Shown here one piece after another: positions 1 to 5,678 of a stretch of 5,678 nt of DNA (its first letter is position 1; each line of letters starts with the position of its first letter). Position numbers and translations under genes: made by a program. The notes beneath the pieces are model-generated. The model had not been told where the DNA came from. It ran no database searches and saw nothing but the letters and a program-made list of their open reading frames with translations. Source of the stretch: CAIWHR01 sp039931775 (GTDB lineage: Bacteria > Pseudomonadota > Gammaproteobacteria > Burkholderiales > Casimicrobiaceae); the NCBI GenBank assembly GCA_039931775.1, contig JBDTRG010000028.1, positions 1-5,678 on the forward strand, written 5' to 3'.

Positions 1-1592
1 TCCTTGATGTCGCAGGTCTTGCAGTGCACGCAGTTCGCCGCGTTGATCTGCAGCCTTTTGCCTGATCCCGCCTCCGCATCGACGAATTCGTAAACGCCCG
101 CCGGGCAGTAACGCGCCTCAGGTCCGTCGTAGAGCGCGAGATTGACGTCGACGGGGGTCGACGAGTTGCGCAACCGCAGGTGTACCGGCTGGTCTTCCTC
201 GTGACTGGTGTTCGACACGAAGACCGACGAAAGCTTGTCGAAAGTCAGCACGCCGTCGTACTTCGGATAGTCGATTTTCGGCATTTCGGCCGCGGGTTTG
301 AGCGATTCGTTGTCGGCCCTCGCGTGGCGCAGCGTCCACGGCACCAGCGCACCGAGGCCGAGGTCGTTCAACCACATGTGGATGCCGCCGTGGACGGTGC
401 CGGCCCACATGCCCCACGACAGGCCCGGCTTGACGTTTCGCACCTTGTAGAGATCCTCGTACACCCACGAATTGCGGAACGCCTCGGGATACGACGCGAG
501 TTCGTCATGGTGGCGTCCGGCAGCAAGCGCGGCGAACGCCGCTTCGGCACCGAGCATTCCCGTCTTCATCGCGTTGTGCGAGCCCTTGATGCGCGGCAGG
601 TTGACGAAGCCCGCGGCGCAGCCGATCAAGGCGCCGCCGGGAAAGGAGAGCTTCGGGATCGACTGCAACCCGCCTTCGTTGATCGCTCGCGCGCCGTACG
701 CAAGCCGCTTGCCGCCCGCGAATGTGTCGCGGATCGCCGGGTGCGTCTTGAATCGCTGGAACTCGTCGAACGGCGACAGGTGCGGATTCTCGTAGTTCAA
801 GTGCACGACGAAGCCCACCGACACGAGATTCTCGCCGAAGTGATACAGAAACGAACCGCCGCCCGTCTGCGTGTCGAGCGGCCATCCCTGGCTGTGGACC
901 ACGAGGCCCTTGCGGAATTTGTCCGGCGCGACCTGCCACAGTTCCTTGATGCCGATGCCGTACTTCTGCGGATCGACGCCGTCGCGCAGGTTGAACTTCT
1001 GCATGAGCTCCTGCGACAGCGAACCGCGGCAGCCTTCGGCGAACAGCGTGTACTTTGCGACGAGCTCCATGCCCGCCGCGTATTCGCCTTTGTGCGTCCC
1101 GTCGCGGGCGACCCCCATGTCGCCGGTGGCGACGCCGCGCACGGCTGCGCTTTCGTCGTACAGGATCTCGGCGGCCGCGAATCCCGGGTAGATTTCGACG
1201 CCGAGCGCTTCGGCCTGCTGCGCCATCCACCGGCAGACGTTGCCGAGGCTCGCGATGTACATGCCGTGGTTGTCCATGAGCCGCGGCAGCGACCAGGCGG
1301 GAATCCGGTACGCCTTGTCCGGTGTGAGGATCATGAAACGGTCCTCGGTCACGGCCGTGTCGAGCGGCGCGCCTTTCGCCTGCCAATCGGGCAAGAGCTC
1401 GTTCAAGGCGCGCGGATCGATGATCGCGCCGGAGAGGATGTGCGCGCCGACCTCCGAACCTTTCTCGATCAGGCAGACCGAGACGTTGTTTCCCGCGGTC
1501 GCGGCGAGCTGCTTCAGCCGGATCGCCGCGGCGAGCCCCGAAGGGCCGCCGCCGACGATCACGACGTCGAATTCCATGGCTTCGCGTTGCAC
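1..1592 (-). CDS. etfQO: Electron transfer flavoprotein-ubiquinone oxidoreductase (ETF-QO), 3' end cut off by window
   Basis: Membrane-associated FAD/4Fe-4S enzyme that takes electrons from reduced ETF, fed by acyl-CoA and related dehydrogenases, and reduces ubiquinone. Translating the minus strand gives 530 uninterrupted codons. The N-terminal FAD site is GGGPSG at residues 14-19, with the ribose-binding acid E43 ending a beta strand (VCLIEKG). The conserved GIGIKELWQV lies at 212-221, and a second FAD-contacting stretch (GCAAGFVNLPRIKGSHNAMK) at 324-343. The four cluster cysteines are C496, C521, C524 and C527; the 25-3-3 spacing equals that of mammalian ETF-QO (C561, C586, C589, C592). The family is about 550 residues long, so only some 20-25 C-terminal residues are missing. 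The start is chosen at GTG 1592 because AAGGGG sits 5 nt upstream and VQREAMEFDVV matches the usual family N-terminus; ATG 1577 is the alternative. There is no settled bacterial gene symbol. It is transcribed divergently from the thioesterase gene. Confidence 0.96.
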   Translation of the reverse strand, partial: MQREAMEFDVVIVGGGPSGLAAAIRLKQLAATAGNNVSVCLIEKGSEVGAHILSGAIIDPRALNELLPDWQAKGAPLDTAVTEDRFMILTPDKAYRIPAWSLPRLMDNHGMYIASLGNVCRWMAQQAEALGVEIYPGFAAAEILYDESAAVRGVATGDMGVARDGTHKGEYAAGMELVAKYTLFAEGCRGSLSQELMQKFNLRDGVDPQKYGIGIKELWQVAPDKFRKGLVVHSQGWPLDTQTGGGSFLYHFGENLVSVGFVVHLNYENPHLSPFDEFQRFKTHPAIRDTFAGGKRLAYGARAINEGGLQSIPKLSFPGGALIGCAAGFVNLPRIKGSHNAMKTGMLGAEAAFAALAAGRHHDELASYPEAFRNSWVYEDLYKVRNVKPGLSWGMWAGTVHGGIHMWLNDLGLGALVPWTLRHARADNESLKPAAEMPKIDYPKYDGVLTFDKLSSVFVSNTSHEEDQPVHLRLRNSSTPVDVNLALYDGPEARYCPAGVYEFVDAEAGSGKRLQINAANCVHCKTCDIK

Positions 1593-1597
1593 GGGCA

Positions 1598-1603
1598 CCC
1601 CTT
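1598..1603 (-). promoter_or_regulatory. Ribosome binding site deciding the ETF-QO start
   Basis: Read on the minus strand this is AAGGGG, 5 nt before GTG 1592. It is too close to the in-frame GTG at 1598 and about 20 nt from ATG 1577, so it favours GTG 1592 as the initiator. Confidence 0.6.
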
Positions 1604-1640
1604 CGTCGGATCGAGAGCGCGGCTCGCGCCAGAGGATGGA

Positions 1641-1646
1641 ATTGTA
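1641..1646 (-). promoter_or_regulatory. Possible -10 element for ETF-QO
   Basis: The minus strand reads TACAAT here, five of six matches to the sigma-70 -10 consensus, inside the only AT-rich patch of the divergent spacer. Transcription would begin near 1634 and give a leader of roughly 40 nt carrying the AAGGGG ribosome binding site. No good -35 is visible: the hexamer 17 bp upstream is TTCTGT. The hexamer partly overlaps the plus-strand TATAAT, so the two promoters would compete or alternate. This is a weak call. Confidence 0.22.
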
Positions 1647-1650
1647 TAAT
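1645..1650 (+). promoter_or_regulatory. Perfect -10 hexamer (TATAAT) before the thioesterase gene
   Basis: TATAAT lies in an otherwise very GC-rich 66-bp spacer. It ends 8 nt before the thioesterase ATG at 1659, so a normal start point 7-9 nt downstream falls at 1657-1659, on or beside the start codon. That predicts a leaderless message, and no Shine-Dalgarno is correctly placed for ATG 1659. No recognisable -35 lies 16-18 bp upstream. It would drive the thioesterase gene and possibly the genes behind it. Confidence 0.42.
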
Positions 1651-1658
1651 GAGCGACG

Positions 1659-2102
1659 ATGACACAGAAGCCGAGGATCCTCGTTCACACGTCGCGCCAG
1701 GCGATCCGCTGGGCCGACATGGACAGGCTCGGCCACGTCAACAACACCGTCTACTTTCGATATGCGGAGCAGGCGCGGATCGAGTGGCTCTACCGTTTGC
1801 GTCCGAACGCCGACCCGTTCGCGGGAACCGGCCCCGTGATCGTCAACGCGAGTTGCACGTTCCTGCTGCCGCTTGTTTATCCGGGCGAGGTCGAAGTGCG
1901 GATGTATCTGGCCGATCCCGGCAGGACGAGCGTCGGCAGCTTCTACGAGATCCTGAAGGACGGCACGAAATTCGCCGACGGCGCCGCGAAGCTCGTCTGG
2001 ATCGATATCGCCGGCGGACGCAGCGTGCCGCTGCCCGATACCGTCACGGCGCTGTTCCGGTCGCCGGTACAGATGCCGGCGATCGCCTCGCCAGGTGAGT
2101 GA
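1659..2102 (+). CDS. Acyl-CoA thioesterase, 4HBT/YbgC-like hotdog fold
   Basis: A 147-residue cytosolic protein that likely hydrolyses an acyl-CoA thioester to free acid and CoA. The hallmark is WADMDRLGHVNNTVYFRYAE at residues 18-37, the xDxDxxGHVNN signature of the 4-hydroxybenzoyl-CoA thioesterase family. D22 occupies the catalytic aspartate position and the following helix (residues 29-44) is the central hotdog helix. The length is typical for a single-domain member. An in-frame TGA at 1650-1652 leaves ATG 1659 as the first possible start; a later ATG would cut into the catalytic motif. The overlapping out-of-frame ATG at 1649 opens a shadow reading frame. The gene is followed after 45 bp by acetoacetyl-CoA synthetase in the same direction, which suggests a role in acyl-CoA or acetoacetate turnover (inference). 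The exact substrate cannot be told from sequence. Confidence 0.9.
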   Translation: MTQKPRILVHTSRQAIRWADMDRLGHVNNTVYFRYAEQARIEWLYRLRPNADPFAGTGPVIVNASCTFLLPLVYPGEVEVRMYLADPGRTSVGSFYEILKDGTKFADGAAKLVWIDIAGGRSVPLPDTVTALFRSPVQMPAIASPGE

Positions 2103-2132
2103 GCGCCGCCGGGCCGCTCACAAGGCGCTCGC
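2099..2132 (+). promoter_or_regulatory. Two mutually exclusive hairpins between thioesterase and aacS
   Basis: GTGAGCG-type arm 2099-2105 pairs perfectly with 2115-2121 (7 bp, 9-nt loop). The overlapping arm 2101-2107 (GAGCGCC) also pairs perfectly with 2124-2130 (GGCGCTC; 16-nt loop), extendable by a wobble at 2100/2131 and a G-C at 2099/2132. The two structures share a 5' arm that includes the thioesterase stop codon. Neither is followed by a T-run, so this is not a standard intrinsic terminator. The aacS ribosome binding site just downstream stays unpaired in both. It could modulate coupling or mRNA stability, or be chance in GC-rich DNA. Confidence 0.25.
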
Positions 2133-2136
2133 GACC

Positions 2137-2142
2137 AGGAAG
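2137..2142 (+). promoter_or_regulatory. Ribosome binding site of aacS
   Basis: AGGAAG ends 5 nt before ATG 2148. It is the clearest Shine-Dalgarno on the plus strand of this window and fixes the aacS start. Confidence 0.75.
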
Positions 2143-2147
2143 CATCC

Positions 2148-4136
2148 ATGACGACGAACGCAATGCTTTGGCGGCCGTCCCCCGCGCGCGTGGCGGCTGC
2201 GAACGTTACCGACTTTGCGCGGCGAAGCCTTCCGTCGGCGGGGGGAACGCCGGCCGACTTCGCTGCGCTATGGCGCTGGTCGACCGACAACAGCGAAGCG
2301 TTCTGGCGCGCGGTGTGGGATTACGCCGGGGTTGTCGGTGCGAGGGGCGAACGCACGCTCGTCGACCCCTCGATGATGCCGGGCGCGAAATGGTTTCCCG
2401 ACGCGCGCTTGAACTTTGCCGAAAACCTTCTCACGCGCCGTGCGGCGGACGACACTGCCGACGCGCTGGTGTTTCGAGGGGAGGACAAACTTTCGCGACG
2501 CATTTCGCACGCGGAGCTGGTCGCGACGGTTTCGCGCGTCGCCGCGGCGTTGAAAGCGCACGGCGTCGGCGTGGGCGACCGCGTCGCCGCCTACGTTCCG
2601 AACATGCCGGAAGCGATCATCGCGATGCTCGGCGCGACGAGCCTAGGTGCGATCTGGTCGTCGTGTTCGCCCGATTTCGGCGTTCAGGGCGTGCTCGATC
2701 GCTTCGGCCAGATCGAGCCCACCGTGCTCTTCACCGTCGACGGCTACTGGTACAACGGCAAGCCGTTGTCGATCCGTGACAAGGTCGCGGACATCGCCGC
2801 GAAATTGCCGACCGTCAAGCGCGTCGTCGTCATTCCCTATTTGGAAGCCTCGGGCCAGCGTGCCGAGCCGGTCCCGGAAATCCGCGCTGCGCGGACCTGG
2901 CGCGAATTCCTCGCCGGGCATCCCGCCTCGCCGATCGAATATGCCCGGCTGCCGTTCGATCATCCGCTCTATATCCTGTATTCGTCGGGAACGACCGGCG
3001 TGCCCAAGTGCATCGTTCACGGCACCGGCGGGACGCTGCTCCAGCACGTCAAGGAACACCTGCTGCACGGCGACCTCAAGGCCGGCGACCGGCTGTTCTA
3101 CTTCACGACCTGTGGCTGGATGATGTGGAACTGGCTGGTGTCGGGGCTCGCCGCCGGCGCGACGTTGCTGCTCTACGACGGGTCGCCTTTCATCGATCGC
3201 GGCATGGTGCTGTGGGATTTCGCCGAGGCCGAGCGGATGACGCACTTCGGCACGTCGGCGAAGTACATCGATCACGCGAAGAAGATCGGCATCGTGCCGC
3301 GCAAGGATTACGGGCTCCAGCATCTGCGAACGCTGTTCTCGACGGGCAGTCCACTCGCGCCCGAAAGCTTCGATTACGTCTACCAGTGCGTCAAGGAAGA
3401 CCTCTGCGTTGCGTCGATCTCCGGCGGCACCGATATCGTGTCGTGCTTCGCGCTCGGCTGCCCGACCTTGCCCGTATGGCGCGGCGAGCTGCAATGCCGT
3501 GGCCTCGGGATGAAGGTCGATGTCTTCAACGACGCCGGCAAACCGGTGCGCAGCGAAAAAGGGGAACTCGTGTGCACGGCGCCCTTCCCGTCGATGCCGA
3601 TCGGTTTCTGGAATGATCCGGACGGCGCGAAATACCACGCAGCGTACTTCGAGCGGTTCCCGGGCATCTGGTGCCACGGCGACTACGTCGAGCTGACCGC
3701 GCACGACGGACTGATCTTCTACGGACGCTCGGACGCCACACTCAATCCCGGCGGCGTGCGCATCGGCACCGCCGAGATCTACCGGCAGGTCGAACAGCTG
3801 CCCGAGGTCATGGAGAGCCTCGTGATCGGCCAGGACTGGCCGCCCGGCGAAGTCGGTGACGTGCGCGTGATCCTGTTCGTGCGCCTGCAGGATGGCATGG
3901 TGCTCGACCCGGCGTTGACGGAGAAGATCCGCCAGCACATCCGCACCAGCACGACGCCGCGCCACGTACCGGCGAAGGTGGTCCAGGTGAAGGACATCCC
4001 GCGGACCAAGAGCAACAAGATCGTCGAGCTCGCCGTGCGCAACGTCGTCCATGGCCGACCGGTGAAGAATCTCGAAGCGCTTGCCAATCCCGAGGCGCTC
4101 GAGCAGTTCCGCGATCGCGACGAGTTGAAGACGTGA
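2148..4136 (+). CDS. aacS: Acetoacetyl-CoA synthetase (acetoacetate-CoA ligase, EC 6.2.1.16)
   Basis: ATP-dependent cytosolic ligase that activates acetoacetate to acetoacetyl-CoA through an acetoacetyl-AMP intermediate. The 662 residues are the usual family length. In order: an N-terminal acetyl-CoA-synthetase-type cap (about 37-95, including WFPDARLNFAENLL), the P-loop YSSGTTGVPK at 278-287, the AacS-type block TTCGWMMWNW at 320-329, the adenine-site motif SGGTD at 425-429, ribose-binding D512 (in HGDY) and R527 (in YGRSDATLNPGG), and the mobile C-terminal domain with TKSNKIVE, where K624 takes the catalytic/acetylatable lysine position. The long N-terminal region and the ending VVHGRPVKN separate it from acetyl-CoA synthetase. 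A strong AGGAAG supports ATG 2148. Context with a thioesterase and a divergent ETF-QO fits leucine, ketone-body or polyhydroxybutyrate metabolism (inference). K624 lies in an SNK rather than the common SGK context. Confidence 0.96.
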   Translation: MTTNAMLWRPSPARVAAANVTDFARRSLPSAGGTPADFAALWRWSTDNSEAFWRAVWDYAGVVGARGERTLVDPSMMPGAKWFPDARLNFAENLLTRRAADDTADALVFRGEDKLSRRISHAELVATVSRVAAALKAHGVGVGDRVAAYVPNMPEAIIAMLGATSLGAIWSSCSPDFGVQGVLDRFGQIEPTVLFTVDGYWYNGKPLSIRDKVADIAAKLPTVKRVVVIPYLEASGQRAEPVPEIRAARTWREFLAGHPASPIEYARLPFDHPLYILYSSGTTGVPKCIVHGTGGTLLQHVKEHLLHGDLKAGDRLFYFTTCGWMMWNWLVSGLAAGATLLLYDGSPFIDRGMVLWDFAEAERMTHFGTSAKYIDHAKKIGIVPRKDYGLQHLRTLFSTGSPLAPESFDYVYQCVKEDLCVASISGGTDIVSCFALGCPTLPVWRGELQCRGLGMKVDVFNDAGKPVRSEKGELVCTAPFPSMPIGFWNDPDGAKYHAAYFERFPGIWCHGDYVELTAHDGLIFYGRSDATLNPGGVRIGTAEIYRQVEQLPEVMESLVIGQDWPPGEVGDVRVILFVRLQDGMVLDPALTEKIRQHIRTSTTPRHVPAKVVQVKDIPRTKSNKIVELAVRNVVHGRPVKNLEALANPEALEQFRDRDELKT

Positions 4137-4173
4137 ACGCTGCGCCGTCCGAAGGGCCGACGCGTGACCGACC

Positions 4174-4719
4174 ATGCTGATCGATGCGCATCGCTCGCAG
4201 CTCCTCGTCGTCGATCTCCAGGAAAGAGTGGTTCCCGCGATTCACGACCATGAGCGAGTGGTCTCGAACGTAATCTGGATGGTCCGCGTTGCGCAGAAGA
4301 TCGGCGTCCCGGTCGCCGCAGTCGAGCAGTACGCCAAGGGGCTCGGCTGCACGGTGCCGGCGGTTCGCGACCTGCTGCCGCCGGATGGGATCGCGCAAAA
4401 GGACCACTTCTCCTCCGTCGCCGCGCAGTGCCTCGCCGGATTGCCGGGATCCAACCGCGCGCAGATCGTGCTCGTCGGCATCGAGGCGCACGTCTGCCTG
4501 ATGCAGACGGCGCTCGAGCTCATCGAGGAGGGAAAGGTAGTCTTTGTCGTCGCCGAGGCGGTCGGGTCGCGGCGCGAATCCGACCGCGACCTCGCACTGG
4601 CCAGGATGCGGCAGGAGGGGGCGCGGATCGTTTCGCGCGAAATGGTCGTGTTCGAGTGGCTCGCCCGGGCCGCGACCCCGCTCTTTCGCGAGGTTAGTCG
4701 CGGGTTCCTGCGCGGATGA
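4174..4719 (+). CDS. Isochorismatase-like cysteine hydrolase
   Basis: A 181-residue single-domain cytosolic hydrolase of the isochorismatase/nicotinamidase superfamily. The catalytic triad is visible: D14 in LLVVDLQERV, K76 in AQKDHFSS and C108 in GIEAHVCLMQTALEL, the last preceded by the I-E pair that normally forms the cis-peptide/oxyanion region. The layout resembles the YcaC and ISOC1/ISOC2 groups more than secondary-metabolism isochorismatases, since there is no aryl-carrier domain, and the metal-binding histidines of nicotinamidases are not evident. The substrate is unknown; an amide or similar C-N bond is possible. An in-frame TGA at 4165-4167 makes ATG 4174 the only sensible start; no good Shine-Dalgarno is seen (GAAGGG lies about 17 nt away). 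The gene starts 37 bp after aacS and its stop overlaps the next start as ATGA, so it is probably co-translated with the membrane protein downstream. Confidence 0.9.
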   Translation: MLIDAHRSQLLVVDLQERVVPAIHDHERVVSNVIWMVRVAQKIGVPVAAVEQYAKGLGCTVPAVRDLLPPDGIAQKDHFSSVAAQCLAGLPGSNRAQIVLVGIEAHVCLMQTALELIEEGKVVFVVAEAVGSRRESDRDLALARMRQEGARIVSREMVVFEWLARAATPLFREVSRGFLRG

Positions 4720-5678
4720 CCCTCATCGCCATCCTCGCCGCGCTGGGCCTCGAGCAGTGGCGCGCCTTCCACTGGCGCGCGAGCGTCGAACATGCGTTTG
4801 TCCGTTATGCGCGCGCCGTCGAACGCAGACTGAATGGAGGTACTGCGCAGCAGGGACTCATCGCGTCGGCGCTCGCGCTCGCGCCGCCCGTGCTCCTCGC
4901 CGCGGCCGTCTACCTCGCGCTCGACGCATTGAATCCGCTGGCCGGGCTCGTGTGGAACGTCGCCGCGCTGTATCTGCTGATGGGATTTCGCCGGTTCAGC
5001 CACGCGTTTTCCGAGGTCCGCGACGCGTTGAAGGCCGGCGAGCTCGGCGCCGCGCGGCGTGCGCTCAAAGCGTGGCGCGGCAGGGAAACGGGCGAGCTCG
5101 CCAGCGGCGACATCGCGAAACTCGCGATCGAGCGCGGGTTGATCGATTCGTATCGGCAGGTGTTCGCGACGCTGTTCTGGTTCACCATTCTGCCGGGACC
5201 CGCAGGCGCGGTGCTCTACCGGGCGACGGTGCTCATCGCCTGCGAATGGCATGACAGCGATCCCGGCGCCGAATCGACGCCGATCGCGACGGCGCGCGCC
5301 GCGTTCGGCCGACCGGCTCGCGGCCTTCTGTGGCTGCTCGACTGGATCCCGGTCCGGCTCACTGCATTGTCGTTCGCGGTCGTCGGCGATTTCGAGGACG
5401 CCGCGTCCTGCTGGCGCACCCAGGCCGGCGAGTGGGCGACGCAGGAGGGTGGCGAACACGCGGGCATCGTGCTCGCGAGCGGCGCTGGCGCGCTCGGCGT
5501 GAAGCTCGGCGGCGCGTTGCCGGTGGCGGGGGACAAGCCCGAACTGCGCCCCGAACTCGGCCTCGGCGACGAGCCGGACGCCGACCTGCTGCCGAGCGCG
5601 GTGGGCCTCGTCTGGCGCGCGCTCGTGCTGTGGCTCTTGCTGATGCTGCTGCTGACGCTCGCGAACTGGGCGCCCTAG
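4716..5678 (+). CDS. CobD/CbiB-family membrane protein, probably not a cobalamin enzyme
   Basis: A 320-residue multi-pass inner-membrane protein. Hydrophobic stretches lie at about 2-13, 48-70, 75-91, 149-175, 204-224 and 297-317. Similarity to CobD/CbiB (adenosylcobinamide-phosphate synthase) shows in the order of blocks: an LYLLMGFRRFSHAF helix end (85-98), a soluble AL-GEL-AARRAL-W segment (104-120), LFWFTILPGPAGAVLYRA (153-170, matching the PLF...PGA..YRA block) and DWIPVRLTALSFAVVGDF (209-226, matching NWLPARLTAL). The true enzyme's ENT.DG and NTLDSM.G signatures are absent. Proteins like this are annotated only as 'CobD/CbiB family protein' in Betaproteobacteria (recalled, not searched); AmpE is a more distant relative. 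The start ATG overlaps the preceding stop by ATGA with no nearby Shine-Dalgarno, which points to translational coupling. The TAG stop is the last codon of the window. Its function is unknown. Confidence 0.82.
   Translation: MTLIAILAALGLEQWRAFHWRASVEHAFVRYARAVERRLNGGTAQQGLIASALALAPPVLLAAAVYLALDALNPLAGLVWNVAALYLLMGFRRFSHAFSEVRDALKAGELGAARRALKAWRGRETGELASGDIAKLAIERGLIDSYRQVFATLFWFTILPGPAGAVLYRATVLIACEWHDSDPGAESTPIATARAAFGRPARGLLWLLDWIPVRLTALSFAVVGDFEDAASCWRTQAGEWATQEGGEHAGIVLASGAGALGVKLGGALPVAGDKPELRPELGLGDEPDADLLPSAVGLVWRALVLWLLLMLLLTLANWAP

Noticed and set aside
180..1649. A 489-codon open frame on the plus strand opposite ETF-QO
   Set aside because: It has no recognisable motif, an Arg/His/Asp-rich composition typical of antisense frames in GC-rich genes, and lies fully opposite a well-supported ETF-QO.
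1649..2098. Alternative ATG at 1649 with AGAGGA upstream, opening a 149-codon frame
   Set aside because: The protein is Arg-rich with no motif, while the frame from 1659 gives a clean hotdog thioesterase with its catalytic signature.
4137..4173. Possible terminator or operator between aacS and the hydrolase gene
   Set aside because: Only a 3-4 bp GTC/GAC pairing around GAAGGGCC is present, with no T-run, so transcription probably reads through.
2643..4175. A 510-codon open frame on the minus strand opposite aacS
   Set aside because: It is a composition-driven shadow of aacS, with low-complexity Arg/Ala/Val/Asp content, no family motifs and no ribosome binding site that I can see.
4687..4702. 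CGCGA-6 nt-TCGCG inverted repeat near the end of the hydrolase gene
   Set aside because: A 5-bp stem inside coding sequence of such GC content is expected by chance.
4137..4715. Cobalamin riboswitch controlling the CobD-like gene
   Set aside because: The upstream DNA is coding apart from a 37-bp gap, and I see no B12-box or room for a cobalamin aptamer.
4242..5459. A 405-codon minus-strand open frame spanning the hydrolase and the CobD-like gene
   Set aside because: It runs across two genes with clear families and shows only Arg/Ala/Ser-rich antisense composition.

Overview
This is a GC-rich, densely coded chromosomal window with strong G/C preference at third codon positions. It looks like a proteobacterium, most likely a betaproteobacterium. 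The evidence is the style of the ETF-ubiquinone oxidoreductase and the AacS, and an orphan CobD/CbiB-like membrane protein of a type I recall mainly from Betaproteobacteria. That lineage call is inference from recalled families, not from a search. I see no mobile element, tRNA, rRNA, CRISPR array or sign of horizontal transfer.

Layout: (1) On the minus strand, from the left edge to about 1592, lies electron transfer flavoprotein-ubiquinone oxidoreductase (ETF-QO). Only its last few codons are missing, off the window. (2) A 66-bp divergent spacer (1593-1658) holds an AT-rich patch with a perfect TATAAT. (3) On the plus strand come four co-oriented genes: a small hotdog-fold acyl-CoA thioesterase (1659-2102), acetoacetyl-CoA synthetase (2148-4136), an isochorismatase-like cysteine hydrolase (4174-4719) and a CobD/CbiB-like multi-pass membrane protein (4716-5678). 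The last gene overlaps its predecessor by ATGA and its stop codon is the last three bases of the window. Gaps between plus-strand genes are 45, 37 and -4 bp, so a single transcript is plausible.

The first three genes share a theme of acyl-CoA and ketone-body metabolism. ETF-QO passes electrons from acyl-CoA dehydrogenases, via ETF, to the quinone pool. The thioesterase releases CoA from acyl-CoAs. AacS activates acetoacetate, for example from leucine breakdown or polyhydroxybutyrate turnover, back to acetoacetyl-CoA. The last two genes have no known tie to this and are of unknown substrate and role.

Most of the window is ordinary core metabolism. The points most worth a second look are the CobD/CbiB homologue that has lost the family's signature residues and is coupled to a cysteine hydrolase, a promoter placed so that the thioesterase mRNA would be leaderless, and a pair of mutually exclusive hairpins just before aacS. 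I did not find convincing evidence for a new multi-gene system.
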